Assembly: GCF_000497445.1 (NCBI RefSeq)
Contig: NZ_CM002285.1
Span: forward strand, 955,715 to 976,964
Direction: 5' to 3'
DNA length: 21,250 nucleotides
Origin: Streptomyces roseochromogenus subsp. oscitans DS 12.976
GTDB lineage: Bacteria > Actinomycetota > Actinomycetes > Streptomycetales > Streptomycetaceae
Shown: positions 13,616 through 20,929 of the stretch, piece after piece
Layout: each line of letters begins with the position of its first letter
Position numbering within the stretch: position 1 is the first letter of the stretch
Made by a program: the position numbers and the translations under genes
Notes under the pieces: model-generated
Told to the model about the DNA's origin: nothing
Seen by the model: only the letters and a program-made list of their open reading frames with translations
The model's database searches: none

Positions 13616-14580
13616 CGGGTCTGCTGGAAGGTCCGCCGGTACGCCTGCGGGGACACCCCGATCGCCGCGTGCAGGTGCTGGCGCAGCGAGGCACCGGTGG
13701 CGAAGCCGACCTCGGCGGCGATCCGGTCCACCGGCAGGTCGCTGGACTCCAGCAGATGCCGGGCGCGGGCGACGCGCTGCTGGATCAGCCAGCGGCCGGG
13801 ACTGAGGCCGACCTCGTCGCCGAAGCGGCGGGCGAACGTGCGCAGGCTCATCCGGGCGTGGCCGGCGAGATCGGTGAGGGTGAGCGGCTCCTGGAGGCGC
13901 TCCAGGGCCCAGGCACGGGTCGCCGCCGTGCTCGCCGCGCCGCTTTCGGGGACCGGCTGTTCGATGTACTGAGCCTGGCCGCCGTCCCGGAACGGCGGGA
14001 CGACACAGCGGCGGGCGACGGCGTTGGCCAGCTCGCTGCCATGGTCGGTGCGGACGATGTGCAGGCAGATGTCGACGCCGGAGGCGGCCCCGGCCGAGGT
14101 GAGCATGCGGCCGTCGGCGACGAACAGGACGTCCGGGTCGAGGTCGACCCGCGGGAAGCGGCGGCGGAATGCATCGGCCACCTGCCAGTGTGTGGTCGCC
14201 CGGCGGCCGTCGAGCAGGCCGGCCTCGGCGAGCACGAACGCGGCCGTGCAGATCGAGACGATCCGCGCGTCCGGGCGGATCCGGGCGAGGGCCGCGGTGA
14301 CCTCGTCCGGCAGCTCCGTGGGGATGTATGCGGGCGGCATCGAGGTGACCACGACCGTGTCGGCCGTGTCGAGGATCTCGGGGCCGTGTGCGACACCGAT
14401 TGTGAAGTCGGCGTTGGTGCGCACCGGGCGGCCGTCGACCGTGCAGGTCAGGACCTCGTAGTGGCCGTCGGCGGCGCCGAGGATCCGGCTGGGGATGCCC
14501 AGCTCGAAGGGATAGACGCCGTCCAGGGCCAGGACGGCCACCCGCTCGGGGCGCCGGGTGCGTAGCTGGACATCTGCCAT
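13612..14580 (-). CDS. GlxA/FtrA-type regulator: DJ-1/PfpI-like domain fused to AraC HTH
   Basis: A 322-residue transcription factor. Residues about 12-185 are a class-I glutamine amidotransferase-like fold, with C111 in the nucleophile-elbow position (IVSICTAAFVLAEAGLLDGRRATTHW). It is normally non-enzymatic in this family and serves ligand sensing or dimerisation. Residues about 215-320 form the two-HTH AraC domain (LTLTDLAGHARMSLRTFARRF, PVDRIAAEVGFATGASLRQHLHAAIGVSPQAYR). ATG 14580 has AGGA seven bases upstream. It diverges from the MDR oxidoreductase gene over 71 bases that contain a TGGCA-N4-TGCCA palindrome. Its stop TAG (minus strand 13614-13612) lies in the terminal CTAG of the MITE-like element. 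This protein group includes AdpA, but nothing indicates this is AdpA itself. Confidence 0.92.
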   Translation of the reverse strand: MADVQLRTRRPERVAVLALDGVYPFELGIPSRILGAADGHYEVLTCTVDGRPVRTNADFTIGVAHGPEILDTADTVVVTSMPPAYIPTELPDEVTAALARIRPDARIVSICTAAFVLAEAGLLDGRRATTHWQVADAFRRRFPRVDLDPDVLFVADGRMLTSAGAASGVDICLHIVRTDHGSELANAVARRCVVPPFRDGGQAQYIEQPVPESGAASTAATRAWALERLQEPLTLTDLAGHARMSLRTFARRFGDEVGLSPGRWLIQQRVARARHLLESSDLPVDRIAAEVGFATGASLRQHLHAAIGVSPQAYRRTFQQTR

Positions 14581-14600
14581 GGCACGATCCTATCGAAGCT

Positions 14601-14614
14601 TGGCATTCCTGCCA
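14601..14614. promoter_or_regulatory. TGGCA-N4-TGCCA palindrome, candidate site of the GlxA-type regulator
   Basis: TGGCA (14601-14605) and TGCCA (14610-14614) form a perfect inverted repeat in the 71-base divergent gap. Regulators with the same domain architecture (AdpA) recognise sites beginning TGGC, which supports but does not prove binding here. Confidence 0.5.
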
Positions 14615-14618
14615 TTTC

Positions 14619-14637
14619 CCGGGCGGGCGGCGCCCGG
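14619..14637 (+). other. Short hairpin in the leader of the MDR oxidoreductase gene
   Basis: CCGGGCG (14619-14625) pairs perfectly with CGCCCGG (14631-14637) across a 5-base loop. It ends 14 bases before the ATG. If transcribed it would lie next to the weak ribosome binding site and could reduce translation. Inferred from sequence only. Confidence 0.35.
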
Positions 14638-14651
14638 CAGGCTGGGTGACC

Positions 14652-15602
14652 ATGAACAGTGTGAACACGATGCGAGCCATCAGCCAGGACGTACTCGGCG
14701 GTCCCGGGGTCCTGAGGGAAGTGCGGGTGGAGCGGCCGGAACCGGGCCCGAACCAGGTGCTGGTGCGGGTGCGGGCCGCCGGGGTCAACCCCACCGACTG
14801 GAAGCACCGGGCCACCGGCGGCTTCCTCGGCCGGCCGCCGTTCGTCCTCGGCTGGGACGTCTCCGGGGAGGTCGTGGAGACGGGGATCGGCGTGGCCGCC
14901 TTCACGCCCGGCGACGAGGTCTTCGGCATGCTGCCCTACCCCTACGGCCATGGCTCGCACGCCGAGTATGTGATCGCGCCGGTCCGTGCCCTCACGCACA
15001 AGCCGGCCTCGATCGACCACACCCAGGCGGGCGCGCTGCCGCTGGTGTCCCTGACCGCCTGGCAGGCGCTGACCGAGCACGCGGACCTGAAGCCCGGGCA
15101 GCGGGTGCTGATCCATGCGGCGGCCGGCGGCGTCGGGCACGTGGCCGTGCAGATCGCCAAGGCGCGCGGCGCGTATGTGATCGGTACGGCGAGCGCGGGC
15201 AAGCATGACTTCCTGCGGGAGATCGGCGTGGACGAGCCGGTCGACTACCGGACGACCGAGGTCACGGAGGCGGTGCGGGACGTCGACGTGGTCCTGGACA
15301 CGCTCGGCGGGGACACCTCGGTGGCGTCGCTGAAGGTGCTGCGGCCGGGCGGTGTCGTGGTGTCGATCCTGCCCGGGGGCTCGCGGGAGTTCTACGACGA
15401 GGCCGAACGGCTCGGTGTACGGGCCGTGCGCATGCTGGTGGACGCCGACCGGGCCGGGATGGAGGCGATCGCGGAGCTGGCCGGGTCCGGGAAACTGAAG
15501 GCGACGATCGCCGGGACGTTCCCGCTGGCGGACGCGGCGAAGGCGCACGAAGTGGGCGACACCGGACGGACGACCGGGAAGCTGGTCCTTCTGGTCGACT
15601 GA
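14652..15602 (+). CDS. MDR-superfamily zinc-independent NADP-dependent alcohol dehydrogenase / quinone oxidoreductase
   Basis: A 316-residue medium-chain reductase of the quinone oxidoreductase group. GroES-like N-terminal part: VLVRVRAAGVNPTDWKHR and LGWDVSGEVVETG. Rossmann nucleotide-binding motif: VLIHAAAGGVGHVAVQIAKARGAYVIGTAS. It lacks the cysteine and histidine zinc ligands of true alcohol dehydrogenases. It would reduce enones or quinones with NADPH; the substrate is unknown. The start is uncertain: GTG 14646, ATG 14652 and ATG 14670 (MRAISQD, where homology usually begins) are all possible and none has a strong ribosome binding site. It diverges from the GlxA-type regulator gene and is its probable target. 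Confidence 0.88.
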   Translation: MNSVNTMRAISQDVLGGPGVLREVRVERPEPGPNQVLVRVRAAGVNPTDWKHRATGGFLGRPPFVLGWDVSGEVVETGIGVAAFTPGDEVFGMLPYPYGHGSHAEYVIAPVRALTHKPASIDHTQAGALPLVSLTAWQALTEHADLKPGQRVLIHAAAGGVGHVAVQIAKARGAYVIGTASAGKHDFLREIGVDEPVDYRTTEVTEAVRDVDVVLDTLGGDTSVASLKVLRPGGVVVSILPGGSREFYDEAERLGVRAVRMLVDADRAGMEAIAELAGSGKLKATIAGTFPLADAAKAHEVGDTGRTTGKLVLLVD

Positions 15603-15648
15603 CCGGTCAACTCGGCACGATTACCGGGCGGCAAGCGCCAAACTCGCA

Positions 15649-15658
15649 GACATATGTC
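15649..15658. promoter_or_regulatory. GACATATGTC palindrome in the AT-rich leader of the STAS gene
   Basis: A perfect 10-base palindrome about 90 bases before the STAS start. The segment 15640-15700 is noticeably richer in A/T than its surroundings, as promoters here often are. I cannot place convincing -35/-10 boxes. Confidence 0.3.
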
Positions 15659-15745
15659 AACCGAACATGCTCAAATTCCTTCCATCGAGGGTAACTTGAC
15701 GATCGGGAGACCGACGTCCGGGCGCGGGTGGGAGGTGATGCCGTC

Positions 15746-16126
15746 GTGCGAGACGAGCCTGCACCGCTCCCCCGTCACCTCCGTGTGTACGAGCATCGGG
15801 CGCACACGGTCCTGGAGTTGCGGGGCGAGATCGACCTGCTGTCGGCGACGGAGATCGGCCCGTCGCTGGACCGGATCACCGGCCGGCCCGGCGCCCGGGT
15901 CGTGATCGATCTGCGTCCGGTGGAGTTCTTCGACTGCTCGGGGCTGCGGCTGCTGTACCGGGCCCGCACCCGGGTGCTGGGCGGCGGCGGGCAGTTGCAC
16001 CTGGTGTGCACACACCCGCTGACGCTGCGCGTGTTCCGGGTCACCGGGCTGTCCCGGCTGCTGCCCCCGCATCCCACGCTGGACGCGGCCCTGGCCCGGT
16101 CCGGGGCCGCGTCCGGCTCGCTGTGA
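15746..16126 (+). CDS. STAS-domain protein, anti-sigma factor antagonist-like
   Basis: A 126-residue single-domain STAS protein. Motifs: [49 protein letters not shown] and [27 protein letters not shown]65 in FFDCSGL aligns with the serine phosphorylated by anti-sigma kinases in SpoIIAA/RsbV/BldG. It would release a sigma factor by binding its anti-sigma partner when unphosphorylated. No anti-sigma or sigma gene is adjacent, so the partner is encoded elsewhere. The start is uncertain: GTG 15746 is ten bases after GGAGG (15731-15735) and places homology at the N-terminus; GTG 15728 is an alternative lacking a ribosome binding site. Confidence 0.82.
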   Translation: MRDEPAPLPRHLRVYEHRAHTVLELRGEIDLLSATEIGPSLDRITGRPGARVVIDLRPVEFFDCSGLRLLYRARTRVLGGGGQLHLVCTHPLTLRVFRVTGLSRLLPPHPTLDAALARSGAASGSL

Positions 16127-16130
16127 GCAC

Positions 16131-16492
16131 GGTGATGCGGAAGTGGAACTGGGTGCGGTGGTTCTCGAAGAACGGGGTGTGCCGACCGCCCTCGCCTTCG
16201 CCTTCGCCTTCGGACAGGATGTACGCGCGCGCCTCGAACTCCGTGTGCGGGGTGACCGTTCCGGGTGCCCTCGTCGAGGAGTCCGAGCACCGAGGCGGCC
16301 CAGCGCGGGTAGCTCTCCAGTGCCTTGAGCGCAGAGACCGGTACGACGGGGATGGCGTCGCCGGGGACCTCGTACTCGGTGAGCAGTTCGCGCACCTCCA
16401 GCTCGACCGGTGGCGAAGGCGAAGTTCGAGCGGACCAACTCGTCGTCGCCCCGAACAAGACCGACATGGTGGACGACGGGGAGATCCTGGAA
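16131..16492 (-). pseudogene. tuf: Scrambled remnant of a tuf1-type elongation factor Tu gene (deletions plus inversion)
   Basis: Four recognisable EF-Tu blocks remain. On the minus strand, 16407-16270 encodes [20 protein letters not shown] through SALKALES to LLDE (GTPase domain, around residues 150-200), and 16262-16131 encodes [20 protein letters not shown] through [13 protein letters not shown] to FRIT (domain III), in another frame. On the plus strand, 16410-16439 encodes the start [10 protein letters not shown], and 16439-16492 encodes [17 protein letters not shown] with the NKxD guanine-specificity motif, again frame-shifted. In intact EF-Tu, EILE is followed one residue later by VELEV, so the plus-strand piece looks inverted in place. 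Most of domains I and II is missing. A GAAGGC repeat expands the loop after YILSE. No functional product is possible. Confidence 0.88.
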
Positions 16493-16496
16493 CGCT

Positions 16497-17444
16497 CTAC
16501 GACTGCTCGAACAGGGCGCTCACGGATTCACCGTTGTGAATGCGCCGTACCGCCTCCGCGAGCGCCGGGGCGATGGAGAGCACCCGCAGCTTGCCGGTGG
16601 GCTCCCCGTCCACGGGCACCGGCACGGTGTTGGTGCAGACGATCTCCAGCACGTCCGGCTGCTCGCTCAGCCGCTTCAGCGCACCGGCGGCGAAGAGTCC
16701 GTGCGTGCACGCCACCCGGATCGACCGGACACCGGACTCGCGCAGCCGGGCGAGGAGTTCGAGCACGGTGCTGCCCTTGGCGATCTCGTCGTCCAGCACG
16801 ATGACGTCCTGGCCGGTGACGTCGCCGATCACAGAGCTGATGCTCACCCGGTCGTCCGCGAACCGCTGTTTGGCGCCGGCCGCCACCCGGGTGCCGATGA
16901 GCCGGGCGAAGGCGGCGGCCTCCTTGGCGTTGCCGAGGTCCGGCGAGACGACCGTGGTGTGCGCCAGGTCGTACCGGCGGAAGTGCCCGGCGAGTTCGCG
17001 CAGCGCGTTCAGATGGTCGACCGGCACCGAGAAGAAGCCGTGCACCTGCGGGGAGTGCAGGGTCATGGCGAGTACCCGGCTCGCACCCGCCGCCACGAGC
17101 AGGTCGGCGACCAGCCGACCGCCGATGGAGATGCGCGGGCCGTCCTTCTTGTCGGAGCGGGCGTAGGAGTAGTGCGGTATGACGACGGTGATCCGGGCGG
17201 CGGAGGCGCCCCGGGCGGCGTCGCACATCAGCAGCAGCTCCACCAGGTGCTCCTGCACCGGCCGGACCAGCGGCTGGATCAGGAAGACGTCCCGTTCCCG
17301 GCAGTTGGCCTGCAGCTGCACCCCCAGGCAGTCGTTGGCGAACCGGCTGATCCGGGTGGGGCTGAGAGGCACCCCGAGGTGGGCGCAGACCTCGCGGGCC
17401 AGGTCGGGGTGGGCGCTGCCGCTGAAGACGGCGATGTCTCGCAC
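16497..17444 (-). CDS. Ribose-phosphate pyrophosphokinase (PRPP synthetase), divergent second-copy type
   Basis: A 315-residue protein of normal length. It makes PRPP from ribose 5-phosphate and ATP for nucleotide, histidine and tryptophan synthesis. Conserved parts: [24 protein letters not shown], the flexible loop YARSDKKD (94-101; classical YARQDRKD), [10 protein letters not shown] with H130, and the PRPP-binding loop [14 protein letters not shown] (214-227). The classical loop is DDxxxTGGT; here it reads DDEIAKGST, and the DLHAGQIQGFF motif is also altered, so this looks like a specialised paralogue rather than the housekeeping enzyme. GTG 17444 has GAGGAG six bases upstream. Its stop directly abuts the tuf pseudogene. 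Confidence 0.9.
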   Translation of the reverse strand: MRDIAVFSGSAHPDLAREVCAHLGVPLSPTRISRFANDCLGVQLQANCRERDVFLIQPLVRPVQEHLVELLLMCDAARGASAARITVVIPHYSYARSDKKDGPRISIGGRLVADLLVAAGASRVLAMTLHSPQVHGFFSVPVDHLNALRELAGHFRRYDLAHTTVVSPDLGNAKEAAAFARLIGTRVAAGAKQRFADDRVSISSVIGDVTGQDVIVLDDEIAKGSTVLELLARLRESGVRSIRVACTHGLFAAGALKRLSEQPDVLEIVCTNTVPVPVDGEPTGKLRVLSIAPALAEAVRRIHNGESVSALFEQS

Positions 17445-17529
17445 GATCCGCTCCTCGCCTGTTCGGCACGGGCTGGGCCGTCATGCTATCGGCGGCCCGC
17501 CGTGCACCGGGGCACCGGCGACCCGTTAT

Positions 17530-17544
17530 CTGACTAGCCGTCAG
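17530..17544. promoter_or_regulatory. CTGAC-N5-GTCAG inverted repeat upstream of the GH16 promoter
   Basis: CTGAC (17530-17534) and GTCAG (17540-17544) flank TAGCC. It lies 22 bases upstream of the -35 box of the GH16 gene in the divergent prs/GH16 gap. It could be a regulator site; short arms make chance possible. Confidence 0.3.
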
Positions 17545-17565
17545 CAACAGGTTCGTACCAGAGTA

Positions 17566-17594
17566 TTGACGCCCGCTTTTCTCACTCCTTAAAT
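17566..17594 (+). promoter_or_regulatory. Housekeeping-type promoter of the GH16 gene
   Basis: TTGACG (17566-17571) and TTAAAT (17589-17594) are spaced by exactly 17 bases, in the most AT-rich part of the 191-base divergent gap. The GH16 ATG is at 17636, leaving a short leader. Confidence 0.5.
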
Positions 17595-17635
17595 CAAGAG
17601 GCATCCCCCACACCCCCCACGCCGAACGGAGAGCC

Positions 17636-18499
17636 ATGGCCTCCCCACGCCTGCTCCGCCGATGCATCCTCGCCACCCTGTCCGCCGCGCTGGTCGGCTC
17701 CGCCGCCGTCGGTCCGGCGCGCGCCCAGACCGCCGATTCGGTGGCGACGGCCGTCAGCACCTTCTCGGACACCTTCGACGGGCCCGCGGGCTCGGCGGTC
17801 GACTCCTCGAAGTGGACGCTGGAGACCGGGGACAACGTCAACAACCACGAGCGGGAGTACTACACCTCCGGGACGGACAACGCGGCCCTGGACGGCCAGG
17901 GCCACCTGGTGATCACGGCCCGCAAGGAGAACCCGGCCGGCTACCAGTGCTGGTACGGAAGCTGCCAGTACACCTCCGCCCGGCTGAACACGGCCGGCAA
18001 GTTCAACGCCCAGTACGGGCATGTCGAGGCGCGGATGAAGATACCGCGCGGGCAGGGCATGTGGCCGGCGTTCTGGATGCTCGGCACGCCCGTGAACTGG
18101 CCGGACTCGGGTGAGATCGACGTGATGGAGAACGTCGGCTTCGAACCCTCGACCGTGCACGGCACCATCCACGGCCCCGGATACTCGGGCTCCGGCGGCA
18201 TAGGCGCGGCCTACTCGCTGCCGAACGGCCAGGCCTTCGCGGACGACTTCCACACCTTCGCCGTCGACTGGGCACCCGGCTCCATCACCTGGTCCGTGGA
18301 CGGGAACGTCTACGAGCGGCGCACGCCGGCCGACCTCGGCGGGAAGACATGGGTGTTCGACAACAAGCCGTTCTTCCTGATCCTGAACCTGGCCGTCGGC
18401 GGCTACTGGCCCGGCGACCCGGACAACAGCACCCAGTTCCCGCAGCAACTGGTGGTGGACTCGGTGTCGGTGACGACGGGCAACAGCGCGGTCGGGTAG
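17636..18499 (+). CDS. Secreted GH16 endo-beta-1,3(4)-glucanase (laminarinase-like)
   Basis: A 287-residue exported enzyme. Residues 1-30 form a signal peptide (arginines, a hydrophobic core, and cleavage likely after ARA before QTADS). The mature protein is one GH16 beta-jelly-roll. Catalytic ExDxxE is at E160, D162 and E165 in DSGEIDVMENVG. Substrate-cleft motifs WTLETGDNVNNHEREYYT, GHVEARMKIPRGQGMWPAFWMLG and FHTFAVDWAPGSITWSVDG are typical of beta-1,3-glucanases from Streptomyces. There is no carbohydrate-binding module. ATG 17636 has GGAGAG close upstream and a good promoter at 17566-17594. It ends four bases before the convergent stop of the small unknown gene. Confidence 0.93.
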   Translation: MASPRLLRRCILATLSAALVGSAAVGPARAQTADSVATAVSTFSDTFDGPAGSAVDSSKWTLETGDNVNNHEREYYTSGTDNAALDGQGHLVITARKENPAGYQCWYGSCQYTSARLNTAGKFNAQYGHVEARMKIPRGQGMWPAFWMLGTPVNWPDSGEIDVMENVGFEPSTVHGTIHGPGYSGSGGIGAAYSLPNGQAFADDFHTFAVDWAPGSITWSVDGNVYERRTPADLGGKTWVFDNKPFFLILNLAVGGYWPGDPDNSTQFPQQLVVDSVSVTTGNSAVG

Positions 18500-18503
18500 C
18501 CGC

Positions 18504-18749
18504 TCAGCGCAGCGTCCAGGTGTACTTGTCCCCGCCGACCCAGCGGACCGTGTCGGGGTCGTCCGCGTCGTGGATGGTGATGCCGTACGAGGCGGCGGTC
18601 TCCAGTACGTCGGTGATGTTCCTGGCCTCGCCGATCACCTGACCGTCGATCTCCATGATCCGGAACGGCGGCTCGCCCGGTTTGCCCTGGCACACTCCGA
18701 GCACGAGGACCCTCGGATGGGCGATGTGGGGAACTCCTTGTTCGGTCAT
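18504..18749 (-). CDS. Small conserved-looking hypothetical protein
   Basis: An 81-residue protein I do not recognise. It contains PRVLVLGVCQGKPGEPPFRIMEIDGQVIGEARNITDVLETAASYGITIHD, a mixed beta/alpha pattern with balanced charge, and ends VRWVGGDKYTWTLR, which looks like real protein rather than a shadow frame. There is no signal peptide or membrane segment. ATG 18749 lacks a clear ribosome binding site. Its stop is four bases from the convergent GH16 stop, and its start is 65 bases from the divergent PHP gene. Confidence 0.68.
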   Translation of the reverse strand: MTEQGVPHIAHPRVLVLGVCQGKPGEPPFRIMEIDGQVIGEARNITDVLETAASYGITIHDADDPDTVRWVGGDKYTWTLR

Positions 18750-18814
18750 GCAATAGAGCCTAGAACCGTGCCGTTCCCCGCGCCCCTTTCGGGCAGCTGA
18801 TCCACCCTGAGTGC

Positions 18815-19855
18815 ATGGACCCCGTCGCCGCCCTGGAGCGGATCGCCTTCCTGCTGGAGCGGTCGCTCGCGCCCTCCTACCGGGTGAAAGCCTTCCGTAC
18901 GGCCGCCCGGACGCTGGCCGCCCTGCCGGAGGGCGAGGTCGCCGAGCGGGCGGCGGCCGGGACGCTGGAGGCGCTCAGGGGGGTCGGGCCGAAGACCGCG
19001 CAGGTGGTGCGGGAGGCGCTGGCCGGGCAGCTGCCCGGCTATCTGCGCGCACTGGAGGAGGAGAGCGGGGCGGCGCCCGCCGAGGGCCTCGGGGCCGGGT
19101 TGCGGGCGCTGGTCCGCGGCGACTGTCACACCCATTCGGACTGGTCCGACGGGGGCAGTCCGATCGAGGAGATGGGGCGGGCGGCGGCCGCGCTCGGCCA
19201 TGAGTGGACCGCCCTCACCGACCACTCCCCGCGGCTGACCGTGGCCCGTGGCCTGTCGGCGCAGCGGCTGCGCGAGCAGCTGGCCGTGGTGGCGGAGCTG
19301 AACGCGCGGTGGGCACCGTTCCGGCTGCTCACCGGCATCGAGTGCGACATCCTCGAGGACGGCTCGCTGGACCAGGAGCCGGAGCTGCTGCGGCGGCTGG
19401 ACGTGGTCGTGGTGTCCGTGCACTCCAAGCTGCGGATGGACGCCCGCTCGATGACCCGCCGGATGGTGGCCGCCGTACGCGATCCGCATGCCGACGTGCT
19501 GGGGCACTGCACCGGGCGCCTGGTCACGGGCCGGGGGCGGCCGGAGTCGGAGTTCGACGCGGACGCGGTGTTCGCCGCCTGCGCCGAGTCCGGTACGGCC
19601 GTGGAGATCAACAGCCGCCCCGAGCGGCTGGACCCGCCCCGCCGGCTGCTGCGCGGGGCCGTGGCGGCGGGGGTGCTGTTCGCCGTGGACACCGACGCTC
19701 ACGCGCCCGGCCAGCTGGACTGGCAGATCCTCGGCTGTGCCCGGGCCGAGGAGTGCGGGGTGCCCGCCGAGCGGGTGGTGACCACCTGGTCCGCCGACGA
19801 GCTGCTGGCCTGGACCCATGAGGGGCGGGTGCCGGCGCGCGCGGCGAGCTCCTGA
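18815..19855 (+). CDS. PHP-domain phosphoesterase with N-terminal helix-hairpin-helix region (PolX C-terminal-like)
   Basis: A 346-residue protein. Residues about 1-75 are helical with a helix-hairpin-helix (LEALRGVGPKTAQVVREAL, 51-69), like the DNA-binding 8-kDa region of polymerase X. Residues about 100-335 form the PHP phosphoesterase: H105 and H107 (DCHTHSDWSDG), D136 and H137 (TDHS), E176 (GIECDI), H203 (SVHSK), H231 (GHCTGR), and D294 and H296 (DTDAHAPGQLD), a complete set of metal ligands. The nucleotidyl-transferase palm of full-length bacterial PolX is missing, so this is not a polymerase. A DNA-end or nucleotide phosphoesterase role is inferred. ATG 18815 has only a weak GAG upstream. 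Confidence 0.86.
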   Translation: MDPVAALERIAFLLERSLAPSYRVKAFRTAARTLAALPEGEVAERAAAGTLEALRGVGPKTAQVVREALAGQLPGYLRALEEESGAAPAEGLGAGLRALVRGDCHTHSDWSDGGSPIEEMGRAAAALGHEWTALTDHSPRLTVARGLSAQRLREQLAVVAELNARWAPFRLLTGIECDILEDGSLDQEPELLRRLDVVVVSVHSKLRMDARSMTRRMVAAVRDPHADVLGHCTGRLVTGRGRPESEFDADAVFAACAESGTAVEINSRPERLDPPRRLLRGAVAAGVLFAVDTDAHAPGQLDWQILGCARAEECGVPAERVVTTWSADELLAWTHEGRVPARAASS

Positions 19856-19907
19856 CGCGGCTGGGCGGGCCGGGTGATCGCCACTCTCTCTTTGCCGCGT
19901 ACAGGGT

Positions 19908-20783
19908 CTAGGCGTCCGCCTTCGCCGCGGTGAGTGCGGTGCTCCGGGCGGCTCCGGTGTCGATGAACTCGCGCAGATCAGCCGTGAGCCGTTCCGCGTG
20001 CGTGACGAACAGGCCGTGGCCGCCGCGCTCGTACACCTTCAGGGTGCTGTCCGGGACGAGCCGGGCCACGCGTTCCGCGGTGCGGTCCAGGGGTGCGGAG
20101 GTATCGTCGGTGCCGTGCACGACGAGCACCGGCACGTTCACCCCGGGCAGCTCGTCGGCGATGTCGAGGGCGGCGACCACGCCCCGGATGCCCATCGCGG
20201 CGCGCGGGCCGGTGATCAGGCAGCGGTCGATCAGATGGCGGACGTACTCCGGGGACACCTCGTTGCCGGGCAGGTGGGCGGCGAAGAAGGCGTCGACCCC
20301 GGCGAGGAACCAGGCCGCCCGGTCGCGCCGGAACACCTCGTCGTCGGCCCGCAGCACCGCCGGGTCCACCCCGTCCGGGGTACCGGGTGAGCGGACCACG
20401 CCCGGGCTGACACCGGCGACGACGGCGACACCGGCCACCCGGCCGTTGCCGTGCCGGGTCACACAGCGCAGCGCCTCCGCCGTGCCGATGGAGTGTCCGA
20501 TCAGGGTGGCGCCGCGCAGGTCGAGGTGGTCGAGCAGACCGTGCAGATCGTCGGCGAGGGTGTCGAGGCCGAAGCCCGGCCAGGGGGCGTCGGAACGCCC
20601 GTGGCCCCGCCGGTCCAGGGCGACACAGCGGTAGCCGGCCTCCGCGAGCGGCAGCGTCTGGTACTCCCACATCTCGTGGCCGATATAGGCGCTGGCGGCG
20701 AAGACGGCGACGGGACCGTCCGCGGGGCCGTGGTCGATGTAGTGCAGGCGGGTGCCGTCGACGGGGCTGTCGTAGTACGGCAT
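19908..20783 (-). CDS. Alpha/beta-hydrolase fold enzyme
   Basis: A 291-residue cytosolic hydrolase. The nucleophile elbow GHSIG places S98. The acid is probably D226 or D227 in VVHGTDDTSAPLD, and the base is H256 in GGHGLFVTHAERL, so the triad is complete. The start MPYYDSPVDGTRLHYIDHG and the DRRGHGRSD segment resemble the cofactor-free haloperoxidase/esterase group; the substrate is unknown. ATG 20783 has an excellent GAGGAGG six bases upstream. It lies 146 bases downstream of the ROK-family gene on the same strand, and an ATTAC-N7-GTAAT repeat in that gap suggests its own promoter or operator. Confidence 0.9.
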   Translation of the reverse strand: MPYYDSPVDGTRLHYIDHGPADGPVAVFAASAYIGHEMWEYQTLPLAEAGYRCVALDRRGHGRSDAPWPGFGLDTLADDLHGLLDHLDLRGATLIGHSIGTAEALRCVTRHGNGRVAGVAVVAGVSPGVVRSPGTPDGVDPAVLRADDEVFRRDRAAWFLAGVDAFFAAHLPGNEVSPEYVRHLIDRCLITGPRAAMGIRGVVAALDIADELPGVNVPVLVVHGTDDTSAPLDRTAERVARLVPDSTLKVYERGGHGLFVTHAERLTADLREFIDTGAARSTALTAAKADA

Positions 20784-20872
20784 GGGGTGCCTCCTCGGCT
20801 GTCCGGGCCAGGGGCGACGCTGCTCGGTCGCGCTGACGTCCTCGATGCTCCCCGGATCCCGCGCAGGGGTCG

Positions 20873-20889
20873 ATTACCTGCCATGTAAT
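20873..20889. promoter_or_regulatory. ATTAC-N7-GTAAT inverted repeat upstream of the hydrolase gene
   Basis: ATTAC (20873-20877) and GTAAT (20885-20889) form a perfect inverted repeat in a local AT-rich patch, about 90 bases upstream of the hydrolase start. It has the T-N11-A form seen at LysR-type sites, though no LysR gene is in the window. Confidence 0.4.
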
Positions 20890-20929
20890 GGCCGGGTGCG
20901 CGGGAGGCGCCGTGCCGGTGAGGGTCCGC

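Noticed and set aside
13448..14929. 493-residue minus-strand frame over the GlxA-type gene and MITE
   Set aside because: It is proline/arginine/glycine-rich shadow sequence; the frame ending at 13612 has the clear DJ-1-like and AraC domains.
15676..15694. Sigma-B-type promoter (GGGTAA at 15689-15694) for the STAS gene
   Set aside because: GGGTAA resembles a sigma-B -10 box, but no GTTT or GNNT -35 element lies 14-16 bases upstream.
15654..15905. ATG-started frame MSTEHAQIPSIEGNLTI leading into the STAS gene
   Set aside because: It runs out of frame with the conserved STAS sequence and soon becomes arginine- and serine-rich shadow sequence; I keep it only as a possible leader feature.
16410..17537. 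Long plus-strand frame starting [10 protein letters not shown] across the prs gene
   Set aside because: Only the first ten residues are EF-Tu. After that it is the antisense of the clearly conserved prs gene, with no protein-like pattern.
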